From: Oscillospiraceae bacterium
GTDB taxonomy: Bacteria; Bacillota; Clostridia; Oscillospirales; Oscillospiraceae
Assembly (NCBI GenBank): GCA_024691985.1
Contig: JAILNC010000131.1
Span: 1-34,077, forward strand
DNA: 34,077 nucleotides
Direction of reading: 5' to 3'
Position 1 is the stretch's first letter; each line of letters opens with the position of its first letter. The notes beneath the pieces were generated by a model that did not search any database, was not told the DNA's origin, and worked only from the letters and a program-made list of their open reading frames with translations. Positions 15,508 through 23,329 of the stretch are shown here, piece after piece. A program made the position numbers and the translations under genes.

Positions 15508-16794
15508 TCAGTTTTCTTTGGCCAGCAGCGTCTCGAGCGCGGCGATGCGCTGGCAGAGACAGAAGACCTCCATGCTCATGTTCAGATCGGCAAAGGAGGG
15601 GAAGGTAGGCGCGATGCGGATGTTTTTGTCCTCGGGATCGACGCCGTAGGGGTAGGCGGCCCCGGCGGGAGTGAGCCTCACGCCCGCGTCGGCGCACAGC
15701 TGCACGCAGCGCGCCGCGGTGCCGGGCAGTCCGTCGTAGCTGATGAAGTAGCCGCCGTTGGGCTTCGTCCAGCTGCCGATCCTGCAGTCCCTGAGACCGC
15801 TGTCCAGCGCGGCGAGGGTGAAATCGAACTTGGGCCGCAGATAGTCGGCCTGCTTTTTCATGTGGGCCCTGACGCCCTCGACGCTCTTGAGATAGCGCAC
15901 ATGACGGAGCTGGTTGATCTTGTCGTAGCCGATGGTCTGCACGGACATCTGGCGCAGCAGATGCTTCACATTGTGCTCACTGGCGGCGAAAACGGCCACG
16001 CCCGCGCCGGAGAAGGTCACCTTGCTCGTGGACATGAACTCGTATACCATGTCCTCGCTGCCGTATTCCTTACAGGCCTCGAAGATGTTGAGCAGCTCGT
16101 CGTCCTGCTCGCGGAAGCCATGCACCATGTATGCGTTGTCCCAAAAGATGCGGAAATCGTCTGCGGCGGGCTTGAGCGCGGCAAAGGCGCGCACAGTCTC
16201 GGCGGAGTAGGTATAGCCCTGCGGGTTGGAGTACTTGGGCACGCACCAGATCCCCTTGACGGAGGGGTCGGACTCGGCGTATTGCCGCACCAGGTCCATA
16301 TCCGGGCCAGCGGGGGACATGGGGATGGAGATCATCTCCACGCCGAACTCCTCGCAGATGCGGAAATGCCTGTCGTAGCCGGGGACCGGGCAGAGGAAGC
16401 GGAGATGTCCCTGCTGTCCCCAAGGCTTGCTGCCGCCGTAGACCCCGAGCACCAGGGCCTTGATAAAGCTGTCGTACATCAGGCAGAGGCTGGACTGCCC
16501 GCCCATGATGACGTTCTGCATCGGCACGCCGAGGATCTCGCCGAAGAGCTCCTTGGCCTCGTCCACGCCGGCGAGCTCGCCGTAGTTGCGCACGTCGGTC
16601 CCCTTGCGGCTGTAGATGAGGTCGTAGGGGTTCTGGCTGAGCATATCCATGCTGAGATTGAGCTGCGTGGGGTCGGGCTTGCCGCGCGACATGTCGAGCT
16701 TGAGCCCGCACTCGCGCACCTTTTCGTACTGCGCCTGCAGAGCCTGCAGCTCCGCGCGGCGTTCCTCGCCGGAGAGGTGGAGATAGTCGTTCAT
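15508..16794 (-). CDS. PLP-dependent aminotransferase, class I/II (aspartate aminotransferase-like, PF12897 type)
   Basis: 428 residues, cytoplasmic, fold type I. It transfers an amino group between an amino acid (aspartate is likely) and a 2-oxoacid. Seen: SRGKPDPTQLNLSMDML near the N-terminus, MGGQSSL for phosphate binding (about 98-103), WDNAYMVHG with Asp219 and Tyr222 holding the cofactor ring, Schiff-base Lys258 in STSKVTFSGAG, and a C-terminal NIRIAPTFPS with the carboxylate-binding Arg. This matches the atypical class Ic aspartate aminotransferases known from Corynebacterium rather than the E. coli AspC type. A GAGGTT ribosome site precedes the ATG. DUF1810 follows 13 bases later. Confidence 0.85.
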   Translation of the reverse strand: MNDYLHLSGEERRAELQALQAQYEKVRECGLKLDMSRGKPDPTQLNLSMDMLSQNPYDLIYSRKGTDVRNYGELAGVDEAKELFGEILGVPMQNVIMGGQSSLCLMYDSFIKALVLGVYGGSKPWGQQGHLRFLCPVPGYDRHFRICEEFGVEMISIPMSPAGPDMDLVRQYAESDPSVKGIWCVPKYSNPQGYTYSAETVRAFAALKPAADDFRIFWDNAYMVHGFREQDDELLNIFEACKEYGSEDMVYEFMSTSKVTFSGAGVAVFAASEHNVKHLLRQMSVQTIGYDKINQLRHVRYLKSVEGVRAHMKKQADYLRPKFDFTLAALDSGLRDCRIGSWTKPNGGYFISYDGLPGTAARCVQLCADAGVRLTPAGAAYPYGVDPEDKNIRIAPTFPSFADLNMSMEVFCLCQRIAALETLLAKEN

Positions 16795-16846
16795 TGTTTA
16801 ACCTCGCATTGACGGATTGGGATTCGCTATAGTGTATGTGGAAGCC

Positions 16847-17995
16847 TCAGACCATGAGCGCGACCAGCAGGCCGGCCATGATATTGGCAAGAAAGGTCGT
16901 GGAGGTAAAGCCCGCGATGACCATGCGCGTGCCGATCTGCTCCATCAGCAGGGCGCGCTTGTTCTCATCGTCGGTGTAAAAGTTGATGATATCCCGGGAA
17001 ATGATCATGTTGGGCGGAAAGCCGATCATGATATTGAAGCCCAGCGCCACCGACATCCACGGGGAGAAGCCGAGGAGGCGGCCCAGCAGCAGGGACGAAA
17101 GCGTGAGTGAGACGATATCGAGCGCGAGCACGCACACGAGCGGCAGCAGCATGCTTTTCAGCATCGCGGGTGTCGCGGCGCTGAAGCCGTTTAACACGAC
17201 GGCCATCAGCATGAAGAAGAAAAAGGCGCTGCTCTCGGTATAGCGCATCTGATCGCGCTTGAAAAAGCCGAGCTCCGCCAGCACGACGCCGAGCACCAGA
17301 CACAGCACATAGACCGGGATACCCGTCAGCGAAGCGAGCCGGTCGGCAAGCCAGGCCCCGACGTAGAGCTTGAAGAAGGCCATGTAGGCGGAATCCCCAC
17401 GCTGCTCCTGTGCGCTTTTAGCCGCGGCGGAGGGGACAGGCCCCCCGGGAATGCCCTCGCGCAGCAGACGTTGGGCCTCCCTGCGCACAAAGAAGCTCAC
17501 GATCGGACAGCCGACCAGCCCCTGCGTGCTCAGCAGCAGGACCGAGAGGACGATGCAATTGTCATAGCCGAGTGCGCGGGCGCGCTCCTGCACCATGAAG
17601 GCCACGGGACTGCCGCCCGGGATGGCGGCGAGGGCGAGGTTCTTTCCGAACAGAGGCGGGATCACCAGCAGGATCATCCCCAGCTCAAAGGCATAGGCCA
17701 GCGCCGCGAGGACGACCACGCGCCAGCTCGCCGCGAGCTGGCGAAAGTCGATGGTGGAGCCCATGCCGAGGATCACGAACAGGATACCGAGCGTGATCAG
17801 CGAGTTCAGACGCGAGCGCTCCACCAGATCGGCGGGCAGGAGGCCGGACCACAGCAGCGCGGCAAAGAGGATGCCTGCGGCGAGAAAGGCCGGCACGGCG
17901 GCCTTCGTGCGGCGGGAAAACCATTCGCCCGCCACAAAGAGCGCGGCGATGATCAGCCCGCTCTGTACCACATCAAAGGAAAAGGCAGAGGACAT
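16847..17995 (-). CDS. Multi-span membrane carrier, GltS-like (Na+/glutamate or carboxylate symporter-type)
   Basis: 382 residues with about ten hydrophobic helices arranged as two halves around a charged cytoplasmic loop (about 180-210). Helix-breaking PGGSPVAFMVQERARALGY in the first half and GFNIMIGFPPNMIISRDIIN in the second resemble the re-entrant regions of secondary carriers such as GltS. The assignment rests on layout and is tentative. The ATG at 17995 was chosen over the in-frame TTG at 18007 because GAGGTG sits 4 bases before it; the upstream PHP gene ends 8 bases before it. An aminotransferase downstream makes an amino-acid or 2-oxoacid substrate plausible. Confidence 0.55.
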   Translation of the reverse strand: MSSAFSFDVVQSGLIIAALFVAGEWFSRRTKAAVPAFLAAGILFAALLWSGLLPADLVERSRLNSLITLGILFVILGMGSTIDFRQLAASWRVVVLAALAYAFELGMILLVIPPLFGKNLALAAIPGGSPVAFMVQERARALGYDNCIVLSVLLLSTQGLVGCPIVSFFVRREAQRLLREGIPGGPVPSAAAKSAQEQRGDSAYMAFFKLYVGAWLADRLASLTGIPVYVLCLVLGVVLAELGFFKRDQMRYTESSAFFFFMLMAVVLNGFSAATPAMLKSMLLPLVCVLALDIVSLTLSSLLLGRLLGFSPWMSVALGFNIMIGFPPNMIISRDIINFYTDDENKRALLMEQIGTRMVIAGFTSTTFLANIMAGLLVALMV

Positions 17996-18003
17996 GGGGC
18001 ACC

Positions 18004-18801
18004 TCAAAAGGCGGCGGAGACGAAGCCCTGTCCGTCAAAGACCTGGTATTCCGTGAAGCCGCACGAGCGGGCGAGGGCTTCCGCCGCGTCGAAAGCGCAG
18101 ACGATGCCGTCCGCGGCGTGAGCGTCGGAGCAGATGCAGATGCGCCCGCCCAGACTGTGCAGATGCCGCAGCAGCTCAGGCGAGGGATAGGGCGTCGTGC
18201 GCCAGCCGCGGCTGATGGCGCCGGTGTTGATCTCGAAGATTTTCCCGGCCCTGTTCAGCGTCTCCATGGCGGCGAAGGCGGCGTCCCGATAAGCGGGGGA
18301 GGAGGGGTCATAGAGCGGCCCGCGCTCTTCGTATTTAGTAAGCAGATCGAAGTGCCCGACGACCGCGATCTCGTCAAAGGCGGCGAGCGCGGCCAGCTGC
18401 GCGAAATAAGCCTCGGCGGCCCGGTCCGGGGAGCTGAACTGCGCGATCACGGCCTCGGCCTCGGCGGGGGTGTTGTCGACGGCGTGGCCTCCCAGAAAGT
18501 GACAGGAGCCGATGATGTAATCGTAGGGCGGCACAGAGCGCCTTGCGGCCCGGGTGTCGTACTCGAGCCCGCAGAAGACCTCGATCCGCCCGCGGTATTT
18601 CGCCCGCAGCCCATGCATCGTCTCCAGAAACTGCGGCTCGTTCTCGGCCGGACAGCACCAGTCGTCCTCGCCGGGGATGGGACAGTGCAGGGAGACGCCG
18701 ACGGAGGACAGGCCCGCTTTTTCGGCGGCGAGGATCATGGCCTCCGGAGAGTCGGCCCCGTCGTCGAAGTCGGTATGACAGTGCAGGTTCTGTCGGATCA
18801 C
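18004..18801 (-). CDS. PHP-domain phosphoesterase, histidinol-phosphatase (HisJ/HisK)-like
   Basis: 265 residues, cytoplasmic, metal-dependent phosphatase fold. Seen: N-terminal metal site NLHCHTDFDD (His7, His9), a GVSLHCPIPG block, GLEYD, the DYIIGSCHFLGG motif, VVGHFDLLTKY, FEINTGAISRG and SDAHAADGI near the C-terminus; together these give the nine metal ligands of the family. Histidinol-phosphate is the classic substrate, but no his genes are nearby, so a different phosphoester is possible. GTG at 18801 is preferred over TTG at 18828: AAAGGGAGG lies 9 bases before it. Its stop is 8 bases before the carrier gene. Confidence 0.82.
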   Translation of the reverse strand: MIRQNLHCHTDFDDGADSPEAMILAAEKAGLSSVGVSLHCPIPGEDDWCCPAENEPQFLETMHGLRAKYRGRIEVFCGLEYDTRAARRSVPPYDYIIGSCHFLGGHAVDNTPAEAEAVIAQFSSPDRAAEAYFAQLAALAAFDEIAVVGHFDLLTKYEERGPLYDPSSPAYRDAAFAAMETLNRAGKIFEINTGAISRGWRTTPYPSPELLRHLHSLGGRICICSDAHAADGIVCAFDAAEALARSCGFTEYQVFDGQGFVSAAF

Positions 18802-18834
18802 GCGTACTCGCCTCCCTTTCTGAAACAATAGTGT

Positions 18835-18863
18835 ATTTTAATGGGGAAACCGCGCGCTGTCAA
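18835..18863 (-). promoter_or_regulatory. Promoter of the PHP / carrier / aminotransferase / DUF1810 cluster
   Basis: Minus strand: TTGACA (18858-18863), 17-base spacer, TAAAAT (18835-18840), directly after the glutaredoxin-like gene. Confidence 0.7.
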
Positions 18864-18866
18864 GCG

Positions 18867-19148
18867 TCAAGCCGATAAAACGTGATCGAAGGCGCTGCGG
18901 ATGTGCTGCTTGATAACGTCGTAGCTGTGTGTGCGGTGCGCCTCGTAAAGCTTTTCGCCCCCGTAAAACAGGCTGGGGACGCTGTAGTAATCGTATTTCT
19001 CCGCGATCTCGGGCCTCTCGCGCTCCTCGATCCAGTTGAGCTTGAGCTCGCGGTAGGCGGAATTCTCCGCGCACAGCTCCTCAACGGCGCGGCGCGCGTT
19101 TTTGCAGTAGGGGCAGCCGGTCAGATAGAAGATCTCGACCTCTTTCAT
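18867..19148 (-). CDS. Glutaredoxin / thioredoxin-like small redox protein
   Basis: 93 residues, one thioredoxin-fold domain. Seen: strand EVEIFYLTGCPYC with the redox pair Cys12 and Cys15 (CPYC, the glutaredoxin active site), then VPSLFYGG supplying the cis-proline before the third strand. It reduces disulfides or mixed thiols in the cytoplasm. ATG at 19148 follows AAAGGAAG; the longer opening upstream runs into the terminator hairpin. It lies 74 bases behind rubrerythrin, with a terminator and no visible promoter between, so expression by partial read-through is likely. Confidence 0.82.
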   Translation of the reverse strand: MKEVEIFYLTGCPYCKNARRAVEELCAENSAYRELKLNWIEERERPEIAEKYDYYSVPSLFYGGEKLYEAHRTHSYDVIKQHIRSAFDHVLSA

Positions 19149-19173
19149 GCTTTTCTTCCTTTCTCTCTGTAAT

Positions 19174-19203
19174 GGAAAAGCGCAGGCGGACACCGCCTGC
19201 GCT
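19174..19203 (-). terminator. Terminator/attenuator after rubrerythrin
   Basis: Perfect 11-bp GC-rich stem (19179-19189 with 19193-19203), 3-base loop, followed on the minus strand by TTTTCC. The T-tract is short, which suits partial read-through into the glutaredoxin-like gene. Confidence 0.75.
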
Positions 19204-19221
19204 GACGATAACCGGACTGGA

Positions 19222-19764
19222 TCAGTAGTTTTCGGCGTTGACCTCAAAGTAGGCCTGCGGATGGGCGCAGACGGGGCAGACCTCGGGCGCCTGCGTGCCG
19301 ACGACGATGTGGCCGCAGTTGCGGCACTCCCAGACCTTGACCTCGCTCTTCTTGAAGACCTCCTGCAGCTCCACGTTCTTCAGCAGCGCGCGGTAGCGCT
19401 CCTCGTGGTGCTTCTCGATGGCGGCCACGCCGCGAAACTTGGCCGCGAGCTCGGGAAAGCCCTCCTCCTCGGCCGTCACGGCGAAGCCCTCGTACATGTC
19501 GGTCCACTCGTAATTCTCCCCGTCGGCGGCTGCCGCGAGGTTTTCGGCGGTGCTGCCGATCCCGGCCAGCTCCTTGAACCAGAGCTTGGCGTGCTCCTTT
19601 TCGTTCTCGGCGGTCTTGAGGAAGAGCGCCGCGATCTGCTCAAAGCCGTCCTTCTTGGCTTTGGAGGCATAGTAGGTGTATTTGTTCCTGGCCTGCGACT
19701 CGCCCGCGAAGGCTGCCATCAGGTTCTGCTCGGTTTGCGTGCCGGCGTAGGGATTCTTTGCCAT
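19222..19764 (-). CDS. rbr: Rubrerythrin
   Basis: 180 residues, cytoplasmic peroxidase that reduces hydrogen peroxide at a diiron site, important for oxygen tolerance in anaerobes. Seen: an N-terminal four-helix ferritin-like domain (about 1-140) with [15 protein letters not shown], the ENEKEHAK iron-ligand motif and [10 protein letters not shown], then a C-terminal rubredoxin domain with CRNCGH and CPVCAH (CX2C pairs) binding one iron. Length is normal for the short type. AGGAGG precedes the ATG. It has its own strong promoter and a downstream attenuator; the glutaredoxin-like gene follows. Confidence 0.96.
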   Translation of the reverse strand: MAKNPYAGTQTEQNLMAAFAGESQARNKYTYYASKAKKDGFEQIAALFLKTAENEKEHAKLWFKELAGIGSTAENLAAAADGENYEWTDMYEGFAVTAEEEGFPELAAKFRGVAAIEKHHEERYRALLKNVELQEVFKKSEVKVWECRNCGHIVVGTQAPEVCPVCAHPQAYFEVNAENY

Positions 19765-19815
19765 GATTTATTCCTCCTTTTTGAACTAGGGTACCCGGTT
19801 TTGGCCTGTGGATTC

Positions 19816-19843
19816 ATTCTAACAGGGAAATAATTCTTGTCAA
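19816..19843 (-). promoter_or_regulatory. rbr: Rubrerythrin promoter
   Basis: Minus strand: TTGACA (19838-19843), 16-base spacer ending TGT, TAGAAT (19816-19821), an extended -10. No PerR box was recognised. Confidence 0.75.
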
Positions 19844-19850
19844 GTGTCGA

Positions 19851-19890
19851 AAAAAGTCCCCGTGTCCAAACATTGTCCGGACACGGGGAC
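19851..19890 (-). terminator. Terminator after mgtE
   Basis: Perfect 12-bp stem (19856-19867 with 19879-19890), 11-base loop, followed on the minus strand by TTTTTT. Confidence 0.85.
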
Positions 19891-19904
19891 ATTTGCCTGT
19901 CAGC

Positions 19905-21284
19905 TCATTTCGGGAAGAGCAGGGCGCTCGCGATGGCGAAGTAGACCAGCAGGCTGAGCGCGTCGACGATCGTGGTGATAAAGGGGCTGGCCATGACGGC
20001 GGGGTCGAAGCCGATCCGCTTGGCCAGCATCGGCAGGATACAGCCGACCATCTTGGCGATCAGCACCGTCAGCGCCATGGTAAAGCAGACGGTGGCGGCG
20101 GTCATCACGGTGATGGAGCTGTTGCCGAGCAGCATCCGGTCGAAGAGCATGATCTTGCAGAAACACAGCGAGGCGAGGGCCACGCCGCAGAGCACGGCGG
20201 TCTGGATCTCCTTCCACACGACGCCGGGCAGATCGTTCAGCTCCAGCTCGCCGAGGGAGAGGGCGCGGATGACGGTGACCGAGGCCTGGGAGCCGGAGTT
20301 GCCGCCGGTGTCCATGAGCATGGGGATGAAGGCCGTCAGCACCACCTGGGCCGCCAGCTTGTTTTCAAAGCCGGTGATGATCATGCCCGTGAAGGTGGCC
20401 GAGACCATCAGCAGCATCAGCCAGGGGATGCGGTGCTTGAAGAGATCGAAGGGGGAGGAGCGCAGGTAGGTCTTCTCCGAGGGCAGCATACCGGCCATCT
20501 TCTCGATGTCTTCCGTGGTCTCTTCGACAAGGACGTCCATCGCGTCGTCAAAGGTCACGATACCGACCATGCGCTGATCGTTGTCCACGACCGGCAGGGC
20601 GAGGAAGTTGTACTTGGAGAGCATCTGCGCCACTTCCTCCTGGTCGGTCAGGGTGGTGACGAAAATGACGTTCTCGTCCATGATCTCGCTGACGGGCGTG
20701 TCGTCGTCGATGGTCAGCAGCAGGTCCTTGACCGAGACCGTGCCGAGGATCTTCCTCTCCTCGGTCACATAGCAGGTGTAGATGGTCTCCTTGTCCACGC
20801 CGGTCCGGCGGATGCGGGTGATGGCCTCCGCGACGGTCATGCTGGGCCGCAGGGAGACATACTCCGTGGTCATGATGGACCCGGCGGAGTTTTCGGGGTA
20901 GCGCAGGATCTCGTTGATCTCCTTGCGCATCTCGGGGTCTGCCTGGGCGAGGATGCGCTTGACCACGCCGGCGGGCATCTCCTCGACCAGGTCGGCGGCG
21001 TCGTCGACGTAGAGCTCGCTGACGACCTCGCGCAGCTCGCGGTCCGAGAAGCCGCTGATCAGATGCTCCTGCAGCTCGGGGCCGAGCTCGGTAAAGGTCT
21101 CGGCGGCCAGCTCCTTCGGCAGCAGGCGAAAGAGCAGCGGCGTGCGGTCCTCGTCCAGATCCTCGAACATGGCGGCGATGTCCGCCCCGTTCATGGTGAT
21201 CAGAACGTCCTTGAGCGTCTGGTACTTTTTTTCTTCAAGCAGCTTGCTTATGGTTTTTCCAAAGTTGACGGAATGTTCTGCCAT
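19905..21284 (-). CDS. mgtE: Magnesium transporter MgtE
   Basis: 459 residues, the usual length. A homodimeric Mg2+ channel in the cytoplasmic membrane, gated by internal Mg2+. Seen: N-terminal helical domain (about 15-130, with LVEEMPAGVVKRIL), two CBS domains (about 138-255; PENSAGSIMTTEYVSL opens the first, VSEIMDENVIFV the second), then five membrane helices (about 285-459) with the pore motif DTGGNSGSQAS. Acidic gating residues are plentiful in both cytosolic domains. The ATG follows GGAAGGAGG. It is single-gene, with a promoter about 200 bases upstream and a structured leader holding a short peptide gene, so Mg2+-dependent control of expression is likely. Confidence 0.96.
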   Translation of the reverse strand: MAEHSVNFGKTISKLLEEKKYQTLKDVLITMNGADIAAMFEDLDEDRTPLLFRLLPKELAAETFTELGPELQEHLISGFSDRELREVVSELYVDDAADLVEEMPAGVVKRILAQADPEMRKEINEILRYPENSAGSIMTTEYVSLRPSMTVAEAITRIRRTGVDKETIYTCYVTEERKILGTVSVKDLLLTIDDDTPVSEIMDENVIFVTTLTDQEEVAQMLSKYNFLALPVVDNDQRMVGIVTFDDAMDVLVEETTEDIEKMAGMLPSEKTYLRSSPFDLFKHRIPWLMLLMVSATFTGMIITGFENKLAAQVVLTAFIPMLMDTGGNSGSQASVTVIRALSLGELELNDLPGVVWKEIQTAVLCGVALASLCFCKIMLFDRMLLGNSSITVMTAATVCFTMALTVLIAKMVGCILPMLAKRIGFDPAVMASPFITTIVDALSLLVYFAIASALLFPK

Positions 21285-21477
21285 CGGTGGTTCCTCCTTC
21301 CGGATAATCGTTCAGGGTGGGAAGCCGACACGCAGACCAAAGTTCTGTATGGTTATAGGATCAGGCGGAAACGCAGGGCTTTCCGTGATCGACTTCGGCC
21401 TGCTGACGCGCCTGTACTTCCAGCGTCCATGACGTTTCCTCCTTCTTTCGGTAATGGATTCGGGGTTTGACCCCTAA
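21285..21477 (-). promoter_or_regulatory. Structured mgtE leader RNA, candidate Mg2+-responsive element
   Basis: A roughly 190-nt 5' leader. A 12-bp helix (two G-U wobbles) joins 21392-21403 to 21332-21343. Inside it are nested helices 21386-21390/21359-21363 (5 bp) and 21380-21385/21366-21371 (6 bp). The 5' side of the structure lies in the leader peptide gene and the 3' side just past its stop. A small hairpin GGGGT/ACCCC sits at 21462-21474. CUUCC (within 21320-21326) can pair with GGAAG of the mgtE ribosome site (21293-21301). No M-box sequence signature is visible. Function inferred. Confidence 0.6.
21353..21430 (-). CDS. 25-residue leader peptide upstream of mgtE
   Basis: A short open frame of 25 codons with a strong AAGGAGG site 7 bases before its ATG, in the transcribed mgtE leader. 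The peptide is Gly/Ser/Ala-rich at first, then basic (about six Arg or Lys between residues 12 and 22) and ends in a short hydrophobic run. Its codons form one arm of the leader helix, so ribosome movement through it would open the structure. This arrangement recalls Mg2+-sensing leader peptides such as MgtL, but there is no sequence match to claim. Confidence 0.55.
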   Translation of the reverse strand: MDAGSTGASAGRSRSRKALRFRLIL

Positions 21478-21482
21478 AGAAA

Positions 21483-21511
21483 ATCATAACCCGTCTTCCC
21501 ATGCTTGTCAA
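21483..21511 (-). promoter_or_regulatory. mgtE: mgtE promoter
   Basis: Minus strand: TTGACA (21506-21511), 17-base spacer, TATGAT (21483-21488). Expected start near 21477. A second TTGACA-like word lies 14 bases further upstream. Confidence 0.8.
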
Positions 21512-21561
21512 CTAAAACTGTCAATCCCTGTAAAGATTCTCCTGCCCGTGCGGGCGTCGAT

Positions 21562-21600
21562 CTAAAAATCCCGGCAGAGCTCGCGGGCTCTGCCGGGATT
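21562..21600 (-). terminator. Terminator after psd
   Basis: Perfect 14-bp stem (21567-21580 with 21587-21600), 6-base loop, followed on the minus strand by TTTTTAG. Confidence 0.9.
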
Positions 21601-21617
21601 CGTATATGCGGATGTCG

Positions 21618-22466
21618 TCAGTCGGCGGGGGAGAGCGCATGGCCGAGGACCTGGCCCATGAGGACCGGGGTCTCGATCCCGCGCGCCGTAGCCTCGAAAA
21701 GCGCATCATTTACCCGGACGCGGTCCTTCTCCAGCAGCAGCACGACCGTGCTGCCCCCGTAAAGGAAGCGGCCCTTTTCTTCGCCGCGCCGCATGGGACC
21801 CGCGCCCTGGCGGTTGTCGATCCTGCCGACGAGCAGCGCGCCGACCTCCACCTGTGCGACCGAGCCGAAGTGCGCCGTCTCCATGAGCGTGTATTCCCGG
21901 CAGTTGCGCACGAACACCGGCACGCTCTCCAGCGCGATAGGACGCACGGTGTGCAGCACGCCGGGGAGAAAGACGTTCGGCCCCTTCTGTCCGTCGTCCA
22001 CGTAGCAGTAGCGGTGGTAGTTGTCCACACACAGGCGAAAGACCAGACACACGCCGTCGTGAAAGCGTCGGGCCGCCATGTCGAGCCCCAGCAGCTCCGA
22101 GACGGTATAGCGACTCTGCTTGACGGGCAGGACCGTCCCCTCCGTGATGCGGTAAGCGCTGAGCAGTCCGTCGCAGGGGGCCATCAGGTCAGCCGGATCG
22201 TCGGGCAGAGGGCGCTTCCCCGGTCGGATGGGCCGACAGAAGAAGTCGTTGAAGCAGGCGTAGGGCGAACCGGTATAGTCGCCGAGCGCGATGCCGTTCT
22301 TCCTTACAAAGGGGTCGATCAGCGGCTTCGAGAGCGGGGAGGAGAGAAAGCGCCCCGCCGCCTGTGAGAGACCGCGTCCGATCAGCAGCTTCAAAAGCGC
22401 GCGCCCGGGCACGGTACGGTAGAGGAAAACGAGCGCGGCGCTCTCTTTTTCCGTCTGTACGCTCAT
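21618..22466 (-). CDS. psd: Phosphatidylserine decarboxylase proenzyme
   Basis: 282 residues. Converts phosphatidylserine to phosphatidylethanolamine at the membrane. The proenzyme cuts itself to make a pyruvoyl cofactor. Seen: FNDFFCRPI (about 72-80), APCDG with catalytic Asp99, NYHRYCY with His151, a TAHFGSVAQVEVGA segment, and the cleavage motif YGGST with Ser239, which becomes the pyruvoyl group. The motif is GGST rather than the LGST of E. coli, as in type II enzymes. The start overlaps the pssA stop by 4 bases (ATGA), so both steps of the pathway are coupled. Confidence 0.95.
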   Translation of the reverse strand: MSVQTEKESAALVFLYRTVPGRALLKLLIGRGLSQAAGRFLSSPLSKPLIDPFVRKNGIALGDYTGSPYACFNDFFCRPIRPGKRPLPDDPADLMAPCDGLLSAYRITEGTVLPVKQSRYTVSELLGLDMAARRFHDGVCLVFRLCVDNYHRYCYVDDGQKGPNVFLPGVLHTVRPIALESVPVFVRNCREYTLMETAHFGSVAQVEVGALLVGRIDNRQGAGPMRRGEEKGRFLYGGSTVVLLLEKDRVRVNDALFEATARGIETPVLMGQVLGHALSPAD

Positions 22467-23158
22467 TTGAACACGAGCTTCCAGACCAGCATGAGCAGGA
22501 ACTCGACCGCGCCGACGCAGACCAGCGTCAGAACCCCGCGCATGCCGGGCTTTCGGATCTGGATGGGACTGATGAACAGCACCGCCACCAGCAGCGCCGT
22601 GGCGAGATAGGCGACCGTGATGTCCGCGCGCGTGATATACTGCAGCATCAGCACGAAGGGGAAGATCAGGGCCGAGGCTGTCACGGGCAGACCGAGATAG
22701 GTCTTGCGCACGCCGCCCTCCGTCTCCTGCCGCTCCTCCTCGGTCACGTTGTAGTAGGCGAGGCGGATCATGGCGGCCAGCACGTAGAGCACCAGCACCG
22801 CGTGCAGCAGGATACGCTCGGAGGCCATCTTCCAGGGGACGGGCGCGCCCTCGAGGATACGGGTCAGATACGGCGAGACGCGGATGAGCGCGGTGCCGAT
22901 GCAGGCAGGGAGCACACCGAAGGCCACCAGATCGGACAGCGAGTCGATCTGGATGCCGAAATTCATTTCCTGTTTGCTCCGGCCCTGCTTGGTGCGGGCG
23001 ACCTTCCCGTCAAAGGCGTCGCAAAAGCCGCAGAACAGCAGGAAGAAGCAGCCGTAATAGGGGTGTCCGCCTCCGCCGAGACTCACCACGATCCCCGTGA
23101 CGGCAGAGAGCAGGGAGAAATAGGTCAGAATGACAGTATAGTCATAATAACCGATCAT
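22463..23158 (-). CDS. pssA: CDP-diacylglycerol-serine O-phosphatidyltransferase
   Basis: 231 residues, integral membrane CDP-alcohol phosphatidyltransferase making phosphatidylserine from CDP-diacylglycerol and serine. Seen: the complete family motif, Asp47, Asp50-Gly51, Ala54-Arg55, Gly68, Asp72 and Asp76 (CDAFDGKVAR followed by GIQIDSLSD), and about six to seven hydrophobic helices. The ATG at 23158 was chosen because AAAGGGG precedes it and the protein then starts directly before the first helix; a GTG 36 bases upstream is possible but has no better site. Serine as acceptor is supported by the decarboxylase gene coupled to it. Confidence 0.92.
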   Translation of the reverse strand: MIGYYDYTVILTYFSLLSAVTGIVVSLGGGGHPYYGCFFLLFCGFCDAFDGKVARTKQGRSKQEMNFGIQIDSLSDLVAFGVLPACIGTALIRVSPYLTRILEGAPVPWKMASERILLHAVLVLYVLAAMIRLAYYNVTEEERQETEGGVRKTYLGLPVTASALIFPFVLMLQYITRADITVAYLATALLVAVLFISPIQIRKPGMRGVLTLVCVGAVEFLLMLVWKLVFK

Positions 23159-23203
23159 ATCTTTTTCCCCTTTCTGTATTCGATCGGTTTTCACATTTTG
23201 TTA

Positions 23204-23232
23204 TTCTAGCATACTTCTGTTAAAAAGACAAC
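23204..23232 (-). promoter_or_regulatory. pssA-psd promoter
   Basis: Minus strand: TTGTCT (23227-23232), 17-base spacer ending TGC, TAGAAT (23204-23209), an extended -10. Confidence 0.7.
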
Positions 23233-23289
23233 AAAGGAACGCAGTTTTTCTGAAAATGTTGCAAAGGCCACGCCGGATCCTGGGCGCGG

Positions 23290-23318
23290 TTGATTTCCGC
23301 GCGAGTATATGATACAAT
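23290..23318 (+). promoter_or_regulatory. Promoter of the D-aminoacylase gene
   Basis: TTGATT (23290-23295), 17-base spacer, TACAAT (23313-23318). The expected start, near 23325, is just before the first hairpin of the leader array. Confidence 0.7.
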
Positions 23319-23329
23319 TTTTATTCATG

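Noticed and set aside
21285..21477. M-box (ykoK) Mg2+ riboswitch upstream of mgtE
   Set aside because: The conserved M-box words I would expect near the 5' end and internal loops are not present; the pairing seen is different. A covariance search could overturn this.
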